This document shows positions 11,237 through 23,288 of a stretch of 64,000 bases of DNA, piece by piece. The notes below the pieces were generated by a model. That model was not told the DNA's origin. It did not search any database and saw nothing but the letters and a program-made list of their open reading frames with translations. Position 1 is the first letter of the stretch. Each line of letters starts with the position of its first letter. Both the position numbers and the translations under genes were made by a program. Origin of the DNA: Amyloporia xantha (Eukaryota; Basidiomycota; Agaricomycetes; Polyporales; Adustoporiaceae); NCBI GenBank assembly GCA_036971615.1, contig JAYKKR010000031.1, forward strand, positions 1-64,000. Reading direction: 5' to 3'.

Positions 11237-13258
11237 TCAATGCACGAACAGCAGCCCAACGACCGAAACGATGCCCAGCGCAAGCGCTGCTGCAGAGCGG
11301 GAATACTTGGACGAGGGTGCGCCGTTAATCACCGTCAGCTCGCCGTCCTGTGAGTACACCCGGACGTATTGCACCTCGAAGTACGCAGTGTCGTAGTTCG
11401 ACGGCGAGCCGAGAACCCAGTCGTCGTAGCAAGAACCCTCGCAGGTCTCCGAGAAGACGTTGTCGTTCCCTGCGAAGTCTAGAGACGAGTTCGTGAACGT
11501 CAGATATGGCTAAGCAAAGGAGGCCAAGGGAGCATGCTGACCTCCACAGAGCGTAATGTCAAAGACCAACGCTTGCGGCTCGAAGAAGTTGCTGATCGAG
11601 CAATTGCTTGCGGGCCAGTTTGCGGTCGGGATGCCCAAGCTAGACGTGTTGACGCTGCTGGCGTTACCCTGCAGTACGCTGGGAATGGAAGAGTGCTGGA
11701 GGTGTAAAGAATATGAGTACGGATAAGCAAGAGTTACACCCAGTGGACGAAATGCGCACGTTGAAGAACCATATCCTGCAAAGGCGACAATCAGCACGGA
11801 TCCCCCACCGAAGAAAGATACAAGACTCACGAGATACCAGAGGTAGCGAATTCGGTAACGAACATCCCTCCGCCATCTGCGGCGAATCCTGCAGACACAC
11901 CTTCAGGTGCCACTCCACAGCCATAACTTAGGTGCGCGTACCTTCCCCGTACGAGCTCGTGGTCGGCGTCGTCACCACACAGCCCTCATTACCGTTCGCA
12001 GCAGTAGAGCAGTCCGTCGAGTTAATCAGCTTGCTCGTCTGGATCGCGTTCGCGGAGTGCGAGCAGCCCTATTTGGCCGCCATCAGCGCCGCCGTCCCAC
12101 GCACCGAAAAGGCACCACGACTTACCGAAGCGGTGTGCAGCGCCATCTGGTTCATCGTCACCTGGTTGACGCCTTCGAAAGTGTCGATCTAGAATACACA
12201 GCTTCGGATCCGCCGATCAACGCCCGAGCACGATCTATCCACGCACCTCTCCGCCACTCGGCCAGTCCACCGCGGAAGACCAGAACGCGGGCCATACAGA
12301 GCACTGCATGGAGTTTGAGTGACGGGCTAAATGGAGAACGGACCGCAATACGCACCCCGTAAGGCACATGCGTCATCTCTGTGATCCACAGGCTGCCCAC
12401 GGTGAAGTGGTCTTTCGTCGAGATACGCACGCTGTTGCGGTTGTCGCCGACGGTGACGGTGGATGTGTTGTCGACCTTGATGATCGCGTTCCCGGCGCTG
12501 TTGACGTACGCGAGGTCGTCCTTGCCTGCTTCCTTTGCGCTGACGAAGCTGTGAAGGTGTGAAATGCGTTAGTGGCACGATACACAGGATTCGGGCGCGC
12601 CACGAGTACCAGGAGTGAAATATAGTCTCCAAACTCCGAGCACATAGAGAGCATGATATAGCCCTCCATATTTAGTACATGACTGATCCACATGCATCGT
12701 AGAATAGATGACCACGTATCATCCGGCATTGGACTATGTCGGATGAAACTGAAAAAAATAGAGGGAACGTGATCGGTAGACAGCCCTTCCTGACCACCAG
12801 ACGGGCTGGGCGTGATAGCTAGCTAGTGTGCAGAGCACAACTAACAGAATTTGTACATGAAGATCATCGTGGTGCAGCCATAACCATCAATATGGCCTGC
12901 ACATCGCCTCTAAGCCTAAGGCTCTGTTTGAGGGTGCTATTCTACCAATCGTAGACCCAAACCATGGACGACGACTCTATCATATCAGAAGGCCGTCTGG
13001 GCAGTGATTGGTGGTGAAATATCGGGCATCATTCCTAGCGGAAATAACTCACTTCACATTGCCGTCAGTCAGGTTGTCGTCTGCGAGTCTGATCAGCCGC
13101 GTTGCCGTTAAGTGAGGTCACCGGTACGCACAGTTGTTGTAGAAGTTCCAGTCGTCAAAAAACGACGAGCCAGAGTATTCCTTCACCATGGAATACTGGG
13201 CAGCGACCAAAGCAGGCAGGAGGAACATCGCACACGAAAACGCGGAGGAGCGGACCAT
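11237..13258 (-). CDS. Secreted GH16 endo-beta-1,3(4)-glucanase, probable GPI anchor
   Basis: Glycoside hydrolase family 16 enzyme acting on beta-1,3/1,4-glucans of cell walls. The protein starts MVRSSAFSCAMFLLPALVAA (signal peptide). Exons followed by phase give DDWNFYNNYDNLTDGNV, then a block starting FVSAKEAGKDDLAYVNS, then SVWPAFW, and the catalytic GGEIDTFEG. The nucleophile and acid/base glutamates of the GH16 ExDxxE motif fall just after a splice near 12190. Further exons cover the C-terminal sheet (FDITLCGD, FEVQYVRVY). The end is AAALALGIVSVVGLLFVH, a hydrophobic tail preceded by small residues, which suggests a GPI anchor. There are about ten exons; one intron, between about 13047 and 12553, is about 495 bases long, far above the others. 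The start at 13258 is well supported by the signal peptide. Confidence 0.9.
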
Positions 13259-15067
13259 CGTAGCTAGTTGGTTATACTTCGAATAGCGAGCGTGGTGGTA
13301 TGTGGGCGGTATTCGTCAGAAACTGCAGACAGCAGCAGCACGGGGATATAGTCGGCTGTGCCTTATGTACCCGTTACAAAGCGCAGACAGCGGCGTCAGT
13401 CAGAAGAAAGTATATATCCTTCCGCTCAGTCCAGACTGGTCGGAAGTGCGAAGTCAGGGCAAGTCCGATTGACAGTGACAGTTGTGGATACCGTACAAGC
13501 ACCGACGAGAATGCCGACCGTGGTGTCAGCTGTCGTACCGGTAGTCCAAAGGAGATGGAGGGTCGGAAACGGGACAAGTGAAGGATTTGTGGGCGGACAT
13601 GCCGGCGTCTTGCACTGCAATCGAGCGTGAGATTTGAGGAGCATCATAATATTGGGCGCCCGTGACGGAAGCGAACGGCTGATCTTATCACATTTGGCCG
13701 TATAGCTATTCCTGATATCACAGAAAGACAGAATATTTTGTAGATTGAAAGGAGAATGTATATGTGATACATAATTTGCACATAGCAAGAACAAAAATTA
13801 CAATGAGATCGTTGACATAAGACATTAAACTTAAAGGTGAGGAAGGTGTGACGGACGTGGATCCCAAATGAAATCGGAGTCGGCGGGACAGGTGGTGAGG
13901 ACATGAGGAATTTATTAACGGGAATTTCATGGACACAAGCATCGGATCGAAGACCGCTTGAGGTACTCGCAATACCAGACTCTGGACAGAGATCCTTGTC
14001 TCATCCCCTGCAAGTAATCATACCGCCCAACAGATGACAGGGTGAATACTTGGCAATCAAGGCAACATGTCCATCAAGTCCGCCTGGACCTGATGTCAGA
14101 GTCGACCTGCGTTTGCTGTAGAATAGAAGAACATATATTATCCGGCACAGCAGCAACTGGAGAAAGAGAAAGAAAGAAGCGTTCATAATTGCTCATGTGT
14201 GAAACGGGCTGCGCACCGGGGGATGGAATATTAGAGCGACCATATCTTTGACAGGGCTCTTGAGAGACTGGGGAGTATGAAACATTGGCTGGGCGAATCT
14301 TGAACGCCGACAAGTCGGCGAGCGTCCACACGGACGTCGAAGAATGACAGGCACGATCTCCTCGCAAAGAAGAATGATACAACGCACGCTATTGCTATCG
14401 AACAGTTTCCGTCAGGATGGAATGAGCCTGGCAATGGTGTTAATCCACAGGCGGCAGTACGTGTGTTGGGCATGCCCCTCTATTTATCGCTTTCGACTCA
14501 TAATATAAATATTCAGCAATGCTAAATGGTTAGAAGGTGAAGAACCTGAGATGAACGTAGGCACAGACGTTTGAAGCTGTACTCAAAGCAAGGGGATAGG
14601 AGACGCACCATTCACTTCCCGCGATGATCAATCATTTGAGGCACCGGTACCGTTCAAACGTTCAGTTTACATGACGAAAATGCTAACGAAGCGAATGTTT
14701 CTCTCGTTCCTAGCATTGTACGGTGTCAGTAAGTAGTACTTACGTGGATTAATCAAGTTCGATGCCAATTGCCACCAAGTTCGAACTTTCAACTTGCGGA
14801 AGAAACCGGGACATATATAGATGAAAGATAAGTGGAGATAAGTGTTTATTTTAATCTCAGTTCGGGCGCCTATCAAGATTTTCCGTTGCCGAGGCACCGC
14901 CGTGCACTCAAATATAGCGGAATAAGTCTAACTTGGCACTCCGCAACTAAATGACGAATCACAAATCTGAGTAACCCCGGGTCATAAACTTCCCACTCTC
15001 CACTGCTGCTGTTGACGACGACGACAAAGCTTGGCTGGCCAACGACTCCTCTCGAAGTACAACCACG
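13259..15067. other. Intergenic between divergent GH16 and FZO1
   Basis: About 1.8 kb shared upstream region of two divergent genes. Several short open frames (13426-13972 and 14001-14473, minus) show no conserved features or signal peptide. Nothing else was recognised. Confidence 0.5.
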
Positions 15068-17704
15068 ATGACTTTGTCATACTTTCCTGGATCGACGCAC
15101 ACTCAGTCACTTCCAATGGCGGCTGAGGGTGATGTGAAGCCTCGCAACCCCGAAGAGGTACAGGAGGCGTACATTGAACATAAGGATAGGTGAGAGCTCG
15201 CGAAGGTATATATGATACTGTAGGCTCATCATACATGTGGAAGATTGCTCAATGCCATCGACTCCACAAAATCGTTATTGGGCGACATCCGGAAGTTCAA
15301 CAAGGAATCCTGGGTAGTTCGCTATCCCCAGCTCCAGGAGCAGCCGAAGGAGGCGGGGTCCTCCTCGAAACCCAGGAGCCGCAAGAGCGTGCGGCGCTCA
15401 CTCTCTTTCCCTGATGATCCCAATTTCCAAGCAGAGGTAGTTGTCAACCCCACTCGAGCGGGCATGGCACGCTCTATGACCCTGGCGTCTATTGCTGACG
15501 CAGACACGGAAGAGGACATAGCTCAGGCCGAAGACGATTCACAGCGCCTGGTGCCTGCTCCTGACGCAGCCGCCTTCCATGTTTTCCGTCTCGACCTTAA
15601 GCTTGGTTCACATGGCTCCTCAAGCTCGCCCGCCGCATTGGTGTCACAGCTGGAGAAGTCCTCCATTGCCAATCTGCTGGACGAGCGCATCGGTAATGCA
15701 GTGAACCACATCGACAAGCTACGCTTGCGAGTGGAGGATACGTCGTCGAAGGTCCTCGTTACGGGTGATCTCAACGCGGGCAAATCGACGTTTGTGAACG
15801 CGCTTCTGCGGCGGGAGGTGATGCCGATCGACCAGCAGCCGTGCACGACAGCTTTCTGTGAGGTGCATGATGCTGTTACGGACAACGATGGCAAAGAAGA
15901 GGTGCACATTCTCAAGGAGGGCGTGCCGTACTCGAAGGATGACGAATCGACTTTCACTCGGGCGGGTCTCGAGGACCTCGACTCTATCGTTTCGGAGAAC
16001 GAGAACGAGGAACAGAAGCTGAAGATATATCTTTCCGATACCCGCGACCCTGCAAGCTCGCTGCTCAGCAACGGTATTGTGGACATTTCGCTCATCGATG
16101 CACCTGGTTTGAATCGTGATCTCGTCAACACAACGGCTGTCTTTACTAGACAGGAGGAGATTGATGTCGTTGTGTTTGTTGTCTCCGCCGAGAATCACTT
16201 CACTCTATCCGCCAAGGAGTTCCTCACTACGGCGAGCAAGGAGAAGGCATACATATTCATTGTCGTCAACAAGTACGAGCAGATCCGCGACAAGAACAAA
16301 TGTCGACGGCTCGTGCTCGAGCAGATCAAGCAGCTCAGCCCGGCGACATACAACGACGCAGAAGACCTTGTGCACTTCGTTGACTCTCATGCGGCGTTGG
16401 AGAACGGTACTCCCGCCTTTGACAAGCTCGAGTCGTCTTTGCGGTCCTTCGTGCTTGTCAAGCGTTCCAAGTCCAAGCTCGCGCCTGCGTCGACTTACCT
16501 ATACCACATTCTGTCTGACGTCGACCTTCTAGTCGGAGCGAATGCTATCGTTGCCGAGGCCGAAATGCAGCGTGCCAAGGAGGATCTCGACAGGTCCCGT
16601 CCTGTGCTGGAGAAGATGCAGAATGGACGCGAGGCATTGGAGGAAAGCCTGGAGGCCGTTGAGGAAGAGGGTGCAAACACCACCCGTTCTCGCACGAAGG
16701 AGCTTTTGACCGATGCTGTAGAACGCGTCGGACAGGGCAAGTTGGGTGTTGACATGATGTCGATCAGTCTTCCCACCTACCCGGGTCTACTTGGTATCTG
16801 GGATTATGCGAGAGAGGTCAGGCAGGCGCTGCTTGCCAGCCTCGACATGGCAGTCAGGATGGCCGAGGACGAAGCCCGCATCCTGACCACCAACTCCGTC
16901 CAACGGATCTCCCGATTGGGTGATGAACATCTTCCGGAAGGCGTGGAGAGGCCCCGCCGCGTCTTCATGCCCGAGGCCATGTTCTCAGTCCGTGCCGACA
17001 GAAATGCACGCAGGAAGTCGAAGCGCATGTCGAGCGGTGCCATTGTTGCAGGAGGTACTCATGGCCTAGGTATTGGCCTAGCGCAACGCCCTGATATGCT
17101 CGAAACGACCTTCTTCGATATCTTCGATGCCCATCACCAGTTCTGGGTGCAATTCGGCGATATGAAGACCGATGAGGAGGCCGAATCTTCTCTCACTGCT
17201 CTAAGCCTCGCTTCTGTCGGTCTGGGCACTTTGACCATGGTCGGTGGCAAAGCCCTCGGTGCTCGCGGACTGATTGAGGGTTTCGTTCGTCTGTGCGATC
17301 TCTGGGAGAACGAGACGGCGCGGAAATGGGCTGCACCGGTCATCGGTGCTGTCACTATCGGTCTGTCTGTATACTTCGTCCTTGAACTACCTAGCACCAT
17401 ACCGAGGACTGTCGGGCGCCGTATCAAAGCCACTCTGAACAAGGAGGGTGAGGATAAGGGCGAGGACGCGACTTTCGTGGGTGCACATGCTGTCAGAGTC
17501 AGCCGGGAGACCAGGAAGGTTCTTCGGTTGGCATCATGGGACCTTAAGGAACGCTTCAGGTCAGCGATGGACGAGAAGAGCCGCGAAGTGCACGCCGCGG
17601 AGGATATCGAGCGCAAGGCGAAGAAGGCGCTCGAGTGGTTCACGGAAGTCGAGCACAAGACGGGCGAAGTGCGGAAGCTGGCCGTGTTAGCTGGCTCCGC
17701 CTAA
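15068..17704 (+). CDS. FZO1: Mitofusin (Fzo1-type dynamin-like GTPase)
   Basis: Outer-membrane GTPase that drives mitochondrial fusion. Two exons, 15068-15189 and 15244-17704, join in phase (860 aa, matching yeast Fzo1 length). Near residue 212 is the P-loop GDLNAGKST; G3 is DAPGL near 326 and G4 VNKYEQ near 382. A heptad-repeat coiled-coil region follows (EMQRAKEDLDRSRPVLEKMQ, then EALEESLEAVEEE). Two membrane segments lie close together at about 691-713 and 736-756, giving the hairpin topology of fungal mitofusins, and a C-terminal coiled coil ends the protein. The first exon carries the N-terminal heptad start (EEVQEAYIEHKDR). The acceptor at 15243 was chosen because it gives the in-frame HKDR/LLNAID junction. 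Confidence 0.95.
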
Positions 17705-18586
17705 ATGCACAGAGTTCGTCTTACTTATGTGTTCCTTATGCCTATCATATCATCTTCTACTTCGATTTTTACGACTCAGTCCTCCCTCGCTTGCGTAGGC
17801 TTCGAGGATGCACTCCCTTTACAGTATGTGGTGGCCATCAAGTACGTTTTTCTTGACAGCTCCTTCCCGCCCATCTTTGATACTGGTTCTGCTGTCTGAT
17901 AATGCGGAACCTCGCCGTGTAGATTTAGATCACAACTTAATTACATTGTGCTTTATGACATGTAGCTGTGTCTCTGACACTAATGCGTCAAGTCCTGTGC
18001 GAGGCTGACCTTTTTCGGGGTGATGTGGTTTCCATTTTCAAATACCACCGCCGTCCGTCTATGATCCAACACATCGACTGAGCGTGGTTGATCCAAAAAT
18101 CATTGTCAATGACAGCGGCTGCTTCTTAAAACAGTTGTACACTTCGGTGACATGCGGTTGCTCAGAGCAAAATTGACGAAATGCTAGAGATACAAATAAG
18201 CATTCCTTTGAATAAAATTTCCCCAATTGTGTTAGACAGAATGATACCATGCATATGATTGATCAAGGTGTCGAACTTGAACAGATGTTTGAGCAAAGGT
18301 CCGGCCTGCCACTGAATATTTGGATATGTTTACCTGTGGCTGTAGCGACCTTTGATGAGTGAACTGGACAGCAACGCCTCATCCATCTCTTCCTCCAACC
18401 TCCATCGTCTCCTCGTCGTCCGCCGAGTCGTTTTCGTCGACTTCGTCATTCCCTAGACCGGCAGGCTCCGCTGGTCTTGTCTAGACACAACGTCGCACGC
18501 CTAAAGGATCGTGCTGCTTGATTCTAGCCACCACATCGACTCGACGTCGCTTTACTACCATTTCCCTCGCTTCGTTTTTGTCAGAC
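17705..18586. other. Intergenic, no gene recognised
   Basis: 3' flank of FZO1 and 5' leader/promoter of VTS1. The last 250 bases are pyrimidine-rich, typical of a highly expressed fungal promoter. No other feature was recognised. Confidence 0.45.
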
Positions 18587-20777
18587 ATGTCTACACTTCA
18601 CCCTCCTAGCCCCAGCCCTTCTCCTGGTCCCCCTGGTGGCGCTAATGGCCGGTCACCCAACTTTCGCGCCTCTATGGGTCCTCAAGCTCGACCCTCGGTC
18701 GGCTCTCAAGGTCTGGCACCAGCGTCGCCCCGCCCTGGCGGGATTTCTGGCGCTGGAAGGCCCACGAGCGAGCTATTGGGTAGCGCTGGCATGTTCCAGA
18801 CTCCCGAAGGTGGTGGCGTCTTGTTGATGCCGTGACAATTGTTCCTGACGCATATCTCCATGCAGCCGAAGCCATCGATCAATGGTTTGAGACTTTCCAA
18901 AATTATGAAGTGACGCTGGTATGCATTTATGGAAATATCCGTACTGTTCTTTAGCTGAGTGTCTCTTTAGGAAGAAATGGCTGCTGCTTCTCTGGACGTC
19001 AACTTCAAGGAAGAACTGAGTGCCATCGAGCAATGTCAGCTTTCCTCGTACCTTGTGTTGTGTGTCGATATTCATATTCTTTGTAGGGTTCAAAGTTCTT
19101 TCCGAAGCCGAGCGCACAGCCGCTCTTTACAGTCTTTTGCAACATTCTACCCAAGTTCAAATCAGGTTTTTCATCACTGTCCTCCAACAGATGGCACATG
19201 CGGATCCTATGACGGCGCTTCTTAGCCCTGCAATTGGAAGTAAGTGGTTTGATTGGCATTAGTTCGAATGTTGAGAGCAGATGCTGATCAATGACATCGT
19301 CAGGCTCTATGCAAAGTCAAATGGAAGCCAAGTTAGCAAGCATGAATCTCAAGTCTCCTGGCTTGAAATCTACCTTGCCAGCGTCTCCCACAGCCCGTAA
19401 CTTCTCGGGCAATCGGCCTTCTCTGAATCTGGAATCTGCTGCGAACGGCTTTCTTTCACCCGACACTGCCAACCTTCCCTCTGCTGGTGGCAGTGATCCA
19501 GCTGCGACTCTCGCTCAGCAACGTGCCAAATTGAAAGCGAGCAATGCTGTTCACCGTATCAGTGCTCCCGCGCTTGGCACTAGCTTGGATAGTCGCGGAT
19601 GGGGCACTGGTTCAAACCATTTGGGCCAGGTTGACGAACGGGCGTCTTCTCCTGCACAGGAGATCACTATGCCTACTCCGAACAGCAGCGCTTCCAGACC
19701 GAAAAGCACGGACTTTTCTGGCGTAGCGAACGCATTCAAATCGCCGAAGTTGGACGATGGATTATCTCCGATAGTCGGAGACAGCTGGGCCAGCATGGTC
19801 AACACGCCTTTGATGCCTATGTTCAAGGATACTCGCAATGCTAGTCAGAGCCTCGACGCGGCAGCTGCCAAGTTGAACGACTGGACTGCCACTGGGGGAG
19901 GTGTACCGCTCATTTCGGATCCTCCGAAGAAACTCAACCGTTTGTCCAGGGGTAGCACGGGACCGAACAACGACGGGCAGAATGGTGTATATGGCGAGGA
20001 TGGAAACCCTGTGAATCAGGGAAATATACATCAGCAAGGCCAGCGTAATGCGTCAGCCGGCATGAGGAATGCCAGCGGGGCTGGTAACGGAAACGCATTT
20101 GGTGGACAGGGAGGATGGAATGGAGGTCGGAGCCCGGCGCTCTCTCATAATTCGGGCAGGGTCAACGACGAAGCGAACATGAACGGTCTGGGGATGGCAG
20201 GATTCAATATGGGGCTGGGTAGCCCGGGCTTGGGTATGGGTATGCCTGGCGCAGGAGGCCTCGGAATGGCTGGATTCCCAGGCATGCCAATCAGCCCCTT
20301 CGGTAACATGTTCAATATGTCCAATCTCGCCGCTATGGGTATCTCCGCAGAGCAGATGCTCGCTATGCAGATGGCTGCCGCCGCCGGCCAGCTAGGCCCG
20401 GCGGGCTTGGGCGCTTTCGGGCTGGGCATGCACCCTCAGAATTCCCTGGTTCGCGCAGCGGACGCGGATTGGGCAGCGCTCGCTCGCCCGGCAAGTCCCC
20501 GAGCGTGCGCGACTCGAAGAAGGACGACGAGGACGTGGACCCGAAGCTACTGGAGGACATACCGGCCTGGCTGCGGAGCTTGCGTCTGCACAAGTATACC
20601 CCCAACTTCGAGAAGGTGGACTGGAAGGATATGGTGATGATGGACGAGGCTGCGCTTGAGGCGAAGGGCGTCGCTGCCCTGGGGGCGCGGAGGAAGATGC
20701 TCAAGACGTTCGAGGTGGTGCGCAAGAAGATGGGCATGGACGCTCCGGGGAGCGCGACCCCGTCTTCTAGCTCCTAA
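18587..20777 (+). CDS. VTS1: Vts1-type SAM-domain RNA-binding protein (apparent 1-base frame break)
   Basis: Post-transcriptional regulator of the Smaug/Vts1 family; its SAM domain binds stem-loops in target mRNAs. Exons 18587-18809, 18866-18918, 18971-19034, 19087-19239 and 19304 onward join in phase. An N-terminal helical module ([13 protein letters not shown], then [20 protein letters not shown]) is followed by a long Ser/Gly/Met-rich linker. The SAM domain at about 20541-20740 includes [19 protein letters not shown], and [16 protein letters not shown] follows. The linker frame ends in nonsense near 20448 and the SAM frame begins there. One extra G in CCCTGG would restore a continuous frame through [17 protein letters not shown]. 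No intron explains the shift. Since this gene is conserved and otherwise intact, a sequence error is a serious possibility. Confidence 0.88.
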
Positions 20778-21397
20778 TTAACTCACCGTGCTGGTGCGGT
20801 GACACGTTGCGCGTGCCAGTATGGACAGTACACGACTTGTTTGAATATGAAACACGTATGACGGCCAGAGGTACCGCAAAATCTTGTCTCTCATTACAGT
20901 CGTGCTCTTTTCTTGATATCTCTGCACATGTACGCCTCTTACTGACTCTAGTTTACCGATGTATCGAGTGCCCGTTCCCTCAACATCAGTGCAGAGTCTT
21001 CACATGTTTCTCCACGCGTGTATGTACATTTATAATTTCTCGGATGTACCTAGGCCTATCTATTATATCCAACCGAGGTGCTCCTCTTGCTGGATTGATC
21101 TCAATTGTCTACGCAGCTTTTGGAGATTGTACCTCCTGTTAAATTTGTGGAAGCAGATGATGATGAGCGGTGTATCGTGTCTCGCCGAGGAATGCCAAAA
21201 TCTTGAGCGCAGCGGAGTCTGGAGGCCGTGATGATTGTGGCGTACTAACTTGAAGTGGACTTCGAGTTCAGTTTGATAGTTCTCACCGAACAAGGTCGAG
21301 TCTCATTGAGAATACTGTCAATCGTCGAACTTCTTTGCAATTATCTCGTCCAAACGAATTGAAGTAACGTCTTTGCAAATTTCGCAGGCTTTAAAGT
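20778..21397. other. Intergenic, no gene recognised
   Basis: 3' flank of VTS1 and upstream flank of the first APH-like kinase gene. No repeat or gene was recognised. Confidence 0.45.
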
Positions 21398-22371
21398 ATG
21401 TCGGACCTGTCTCATGTAAGTCCACTCCACGCAGACTCACATTCAAATGAGGTTTCCTTACAATATGGGCGTGAATGGTACAGAATGAACATTCTCTGAG
21501 GCTGCCGTTCCCTCCGACCACCAAGAAGGGGCTCAAATGGTTAAATCGAATACGCGGGTTTCTACACAGATGGGTTCTATGCGAATTCTCTGTGAGATAT
21601 TGCCAGTGGTTAGGCATTGTTCGCGAGGGTGGCATTTTCCCTTTGCCTTTCAACATGATACTCAAATGGACCGATGGGACTCGCGAAGAAGAAGCCATAG
21701 CAATGATGTCCGCCGGCGCAATAGGGCTGCCCGTACCTCGCATGCTCTCATTCGGTGACCACGGTCCAAGAACAAATGGGTCGATCCTCATGACACGAAT
21801 TCCTGGACAGCTCCTTAACGACTTGATCCACGACATGTCTGAGTCAGAAAGAGACACTATCTCAGCTGAATTGGATCTTCTTATCCGTCGGATGCGCATG
21901 TACGAGAACCCATTTGGTGCCCGAGTTTGCACTGTAGATGGTTCTGGTATACGCAGCCACCGTGTCCCTGGTCTCCTGGCTGGTCCTTCGGCCAACATTA
22001 CCGCCTTCTACGACGAACTGATCTCAACCGCCCATCCGCTAATGTGGAAAGGCAGAGAGGACAGATATGGACTGCATATGGCGATCCATCGTCGGATATA
22101 TAGTATGTCACACAGGCTGGTGTTCACTCACGGGGATCTGCGCGACCACAATATCATGGTGGAGAACGGGCACATTACAGGTATAATCGACTGGGAGTGC
22201 GCCGGCTGGCTCCCTGAGTACTGGGAGTTCACGACGGTGGTCCGCCCGATACTGTCTGATGAGGTTCCATGGCATCGGCTTGTGCAGTCACTCCCTAGCA
22301 ATACGTATAAGACGGAATATGAGTCTGAGTTTTCGCTGTGGCTATTGACCCAGGACAGCTGGGGACATTGA
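21398..22371 (+). CDS. APH-like phosphotransferase, tandem copy 1
   Basis: Protein-kinase-like fold of the aminoglycoside/choline phosphotransferase family, probably small-molecule or orphan. A tiny first exon (21398-21415, MSDLSH) joins in phase across a 68-base intron to an 888-base exon (21484-22371), giving 301 aa. Visible motifs are LKWTDGTREEEAIAM (ATP-binding lysine region), the hinge region SILMTRIPGQLL, the catalytic loop THGDLRDHNIMV with its Asp and Asn, and the metal-binding GIIDWECAGW. The substrate cannot be inferred. It is one of a tandem pair with 24968-25936, which has the same intron position and the same exon-2 length. Confidence 0.9.
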
Positions 22372-22805
22372 TGTAGTGAGTGCTTAGATTTTTGCCTTGC
22401 CGTAACTTGTTTAGTCTTGACGTCGCCGATCTTTAGTTGGATATGGCACAATATCTGTGACAAGCAGTTTGACTGAATTGTCGGCGGCGTCGCCAGATTC
22501 CAAAGCTGCCCATCAAATTAATTGTGATGCAAAGGTGGGACATACGGCTGAGATCCTTCCAAACTAGCCTGAAATTGAGTATGTGTGAATTGTGAATACG
22601 TCGTATCTCGAGTACCAAAGAGAAATACATAGTACGCCTAACGATGTGCGCAGTACGCAGGTACACGGGGCCTGTTAGGGAATCGACGGGGAGGAAGACA
22701 ATACATTGTACAAGAAGAGGATGGTCTTCAAATCGTTAATGGGAAAGGAGACCGAGACCGTGAACGGGATGAGATATCTAGGAAAGATGCATATACGTTC
22801 AACCA
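22372..22805. other. Intergenic, no gene recognised
   Basis: Convergent 3' flanks of the APH-like gene and the minus-strand gene that follows. Nothing was recognised. Confidence 0.45.
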
Positions 22806-23288
22806 TTAGGACGACAGCGAAGATGCAGTGATAGGACGTGGCTGCTCATTTGCCACCGCATCTGCTCGGAAACGATTTCCGATGCGCTTGATTTCTTCCT
22901 CGAGCTGGGTGAGGTTATTGCACCTCAAAATGCCTGCGCCCTTCAGCCTCTCAAGAGCTCGCATGACCCAAACGCGGCAAGTGAAGCCTCCCGAGTTGAG
23001 TTGATGGTCATCAGCCCTCATAATGGCGTCGAGTTGTGAAAAGCGGCTGGTCGGTATGTCTTTGGCAACGCGTACCAAGCATACTAGGAGGAAGGACTTC
23101 AACACACCGCCCGTGGGACCGTGATCGGCTATCCAGTAAGAACCGATGGATTTGATGTGGTACTTCACCCCCAAACGGTTTACACCGGGAGCATGCAAGT
23201 ACAATCCCCAATGGAAAGTTGTATCTGCAAGATTTTCGGATCGCAGGTAGAGAACAACGTAAAGCGCATTAGGCTCAAGTGTAGACAT
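22806..23288 (-). CDS. Uncharacterised fungal protein, paralogue of 6233-6760
   Basis: 160 aa from the ATG at 23288 (MSTLEPN); the frame stays open upstream to 23360, so a longer start or an upstream exon is possible. It shares with the 6233 gene DTTFHW, YHIK, ADH, KSFLLVCL, TCRVWVM, EEEIKRIGN and NEQPRPI. The invariant His and Cys are compatible with a permuted cysteine-hydrolase fold, but no activity is known. It sits, in opposite orientation, between two duplicated APH-like kinase genes. Whether this is functional clustering or chance cannot be told. Confidence 0.7.
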   Translation of the reverse strand: MSTLEPNALYVVLYLRSENLADTTFHWGLYLHAPGVNRLGVKYHIKSIGSYWIADHGPTGGVLKSFLLVCLVRVAKDIPTSRFSQLDAIMRADDHQLNSGGFTCRVWVMRALERLKGAGILRCNNLTQLEEEIKRIGNRFRADAVANEQPRPITASSLSS

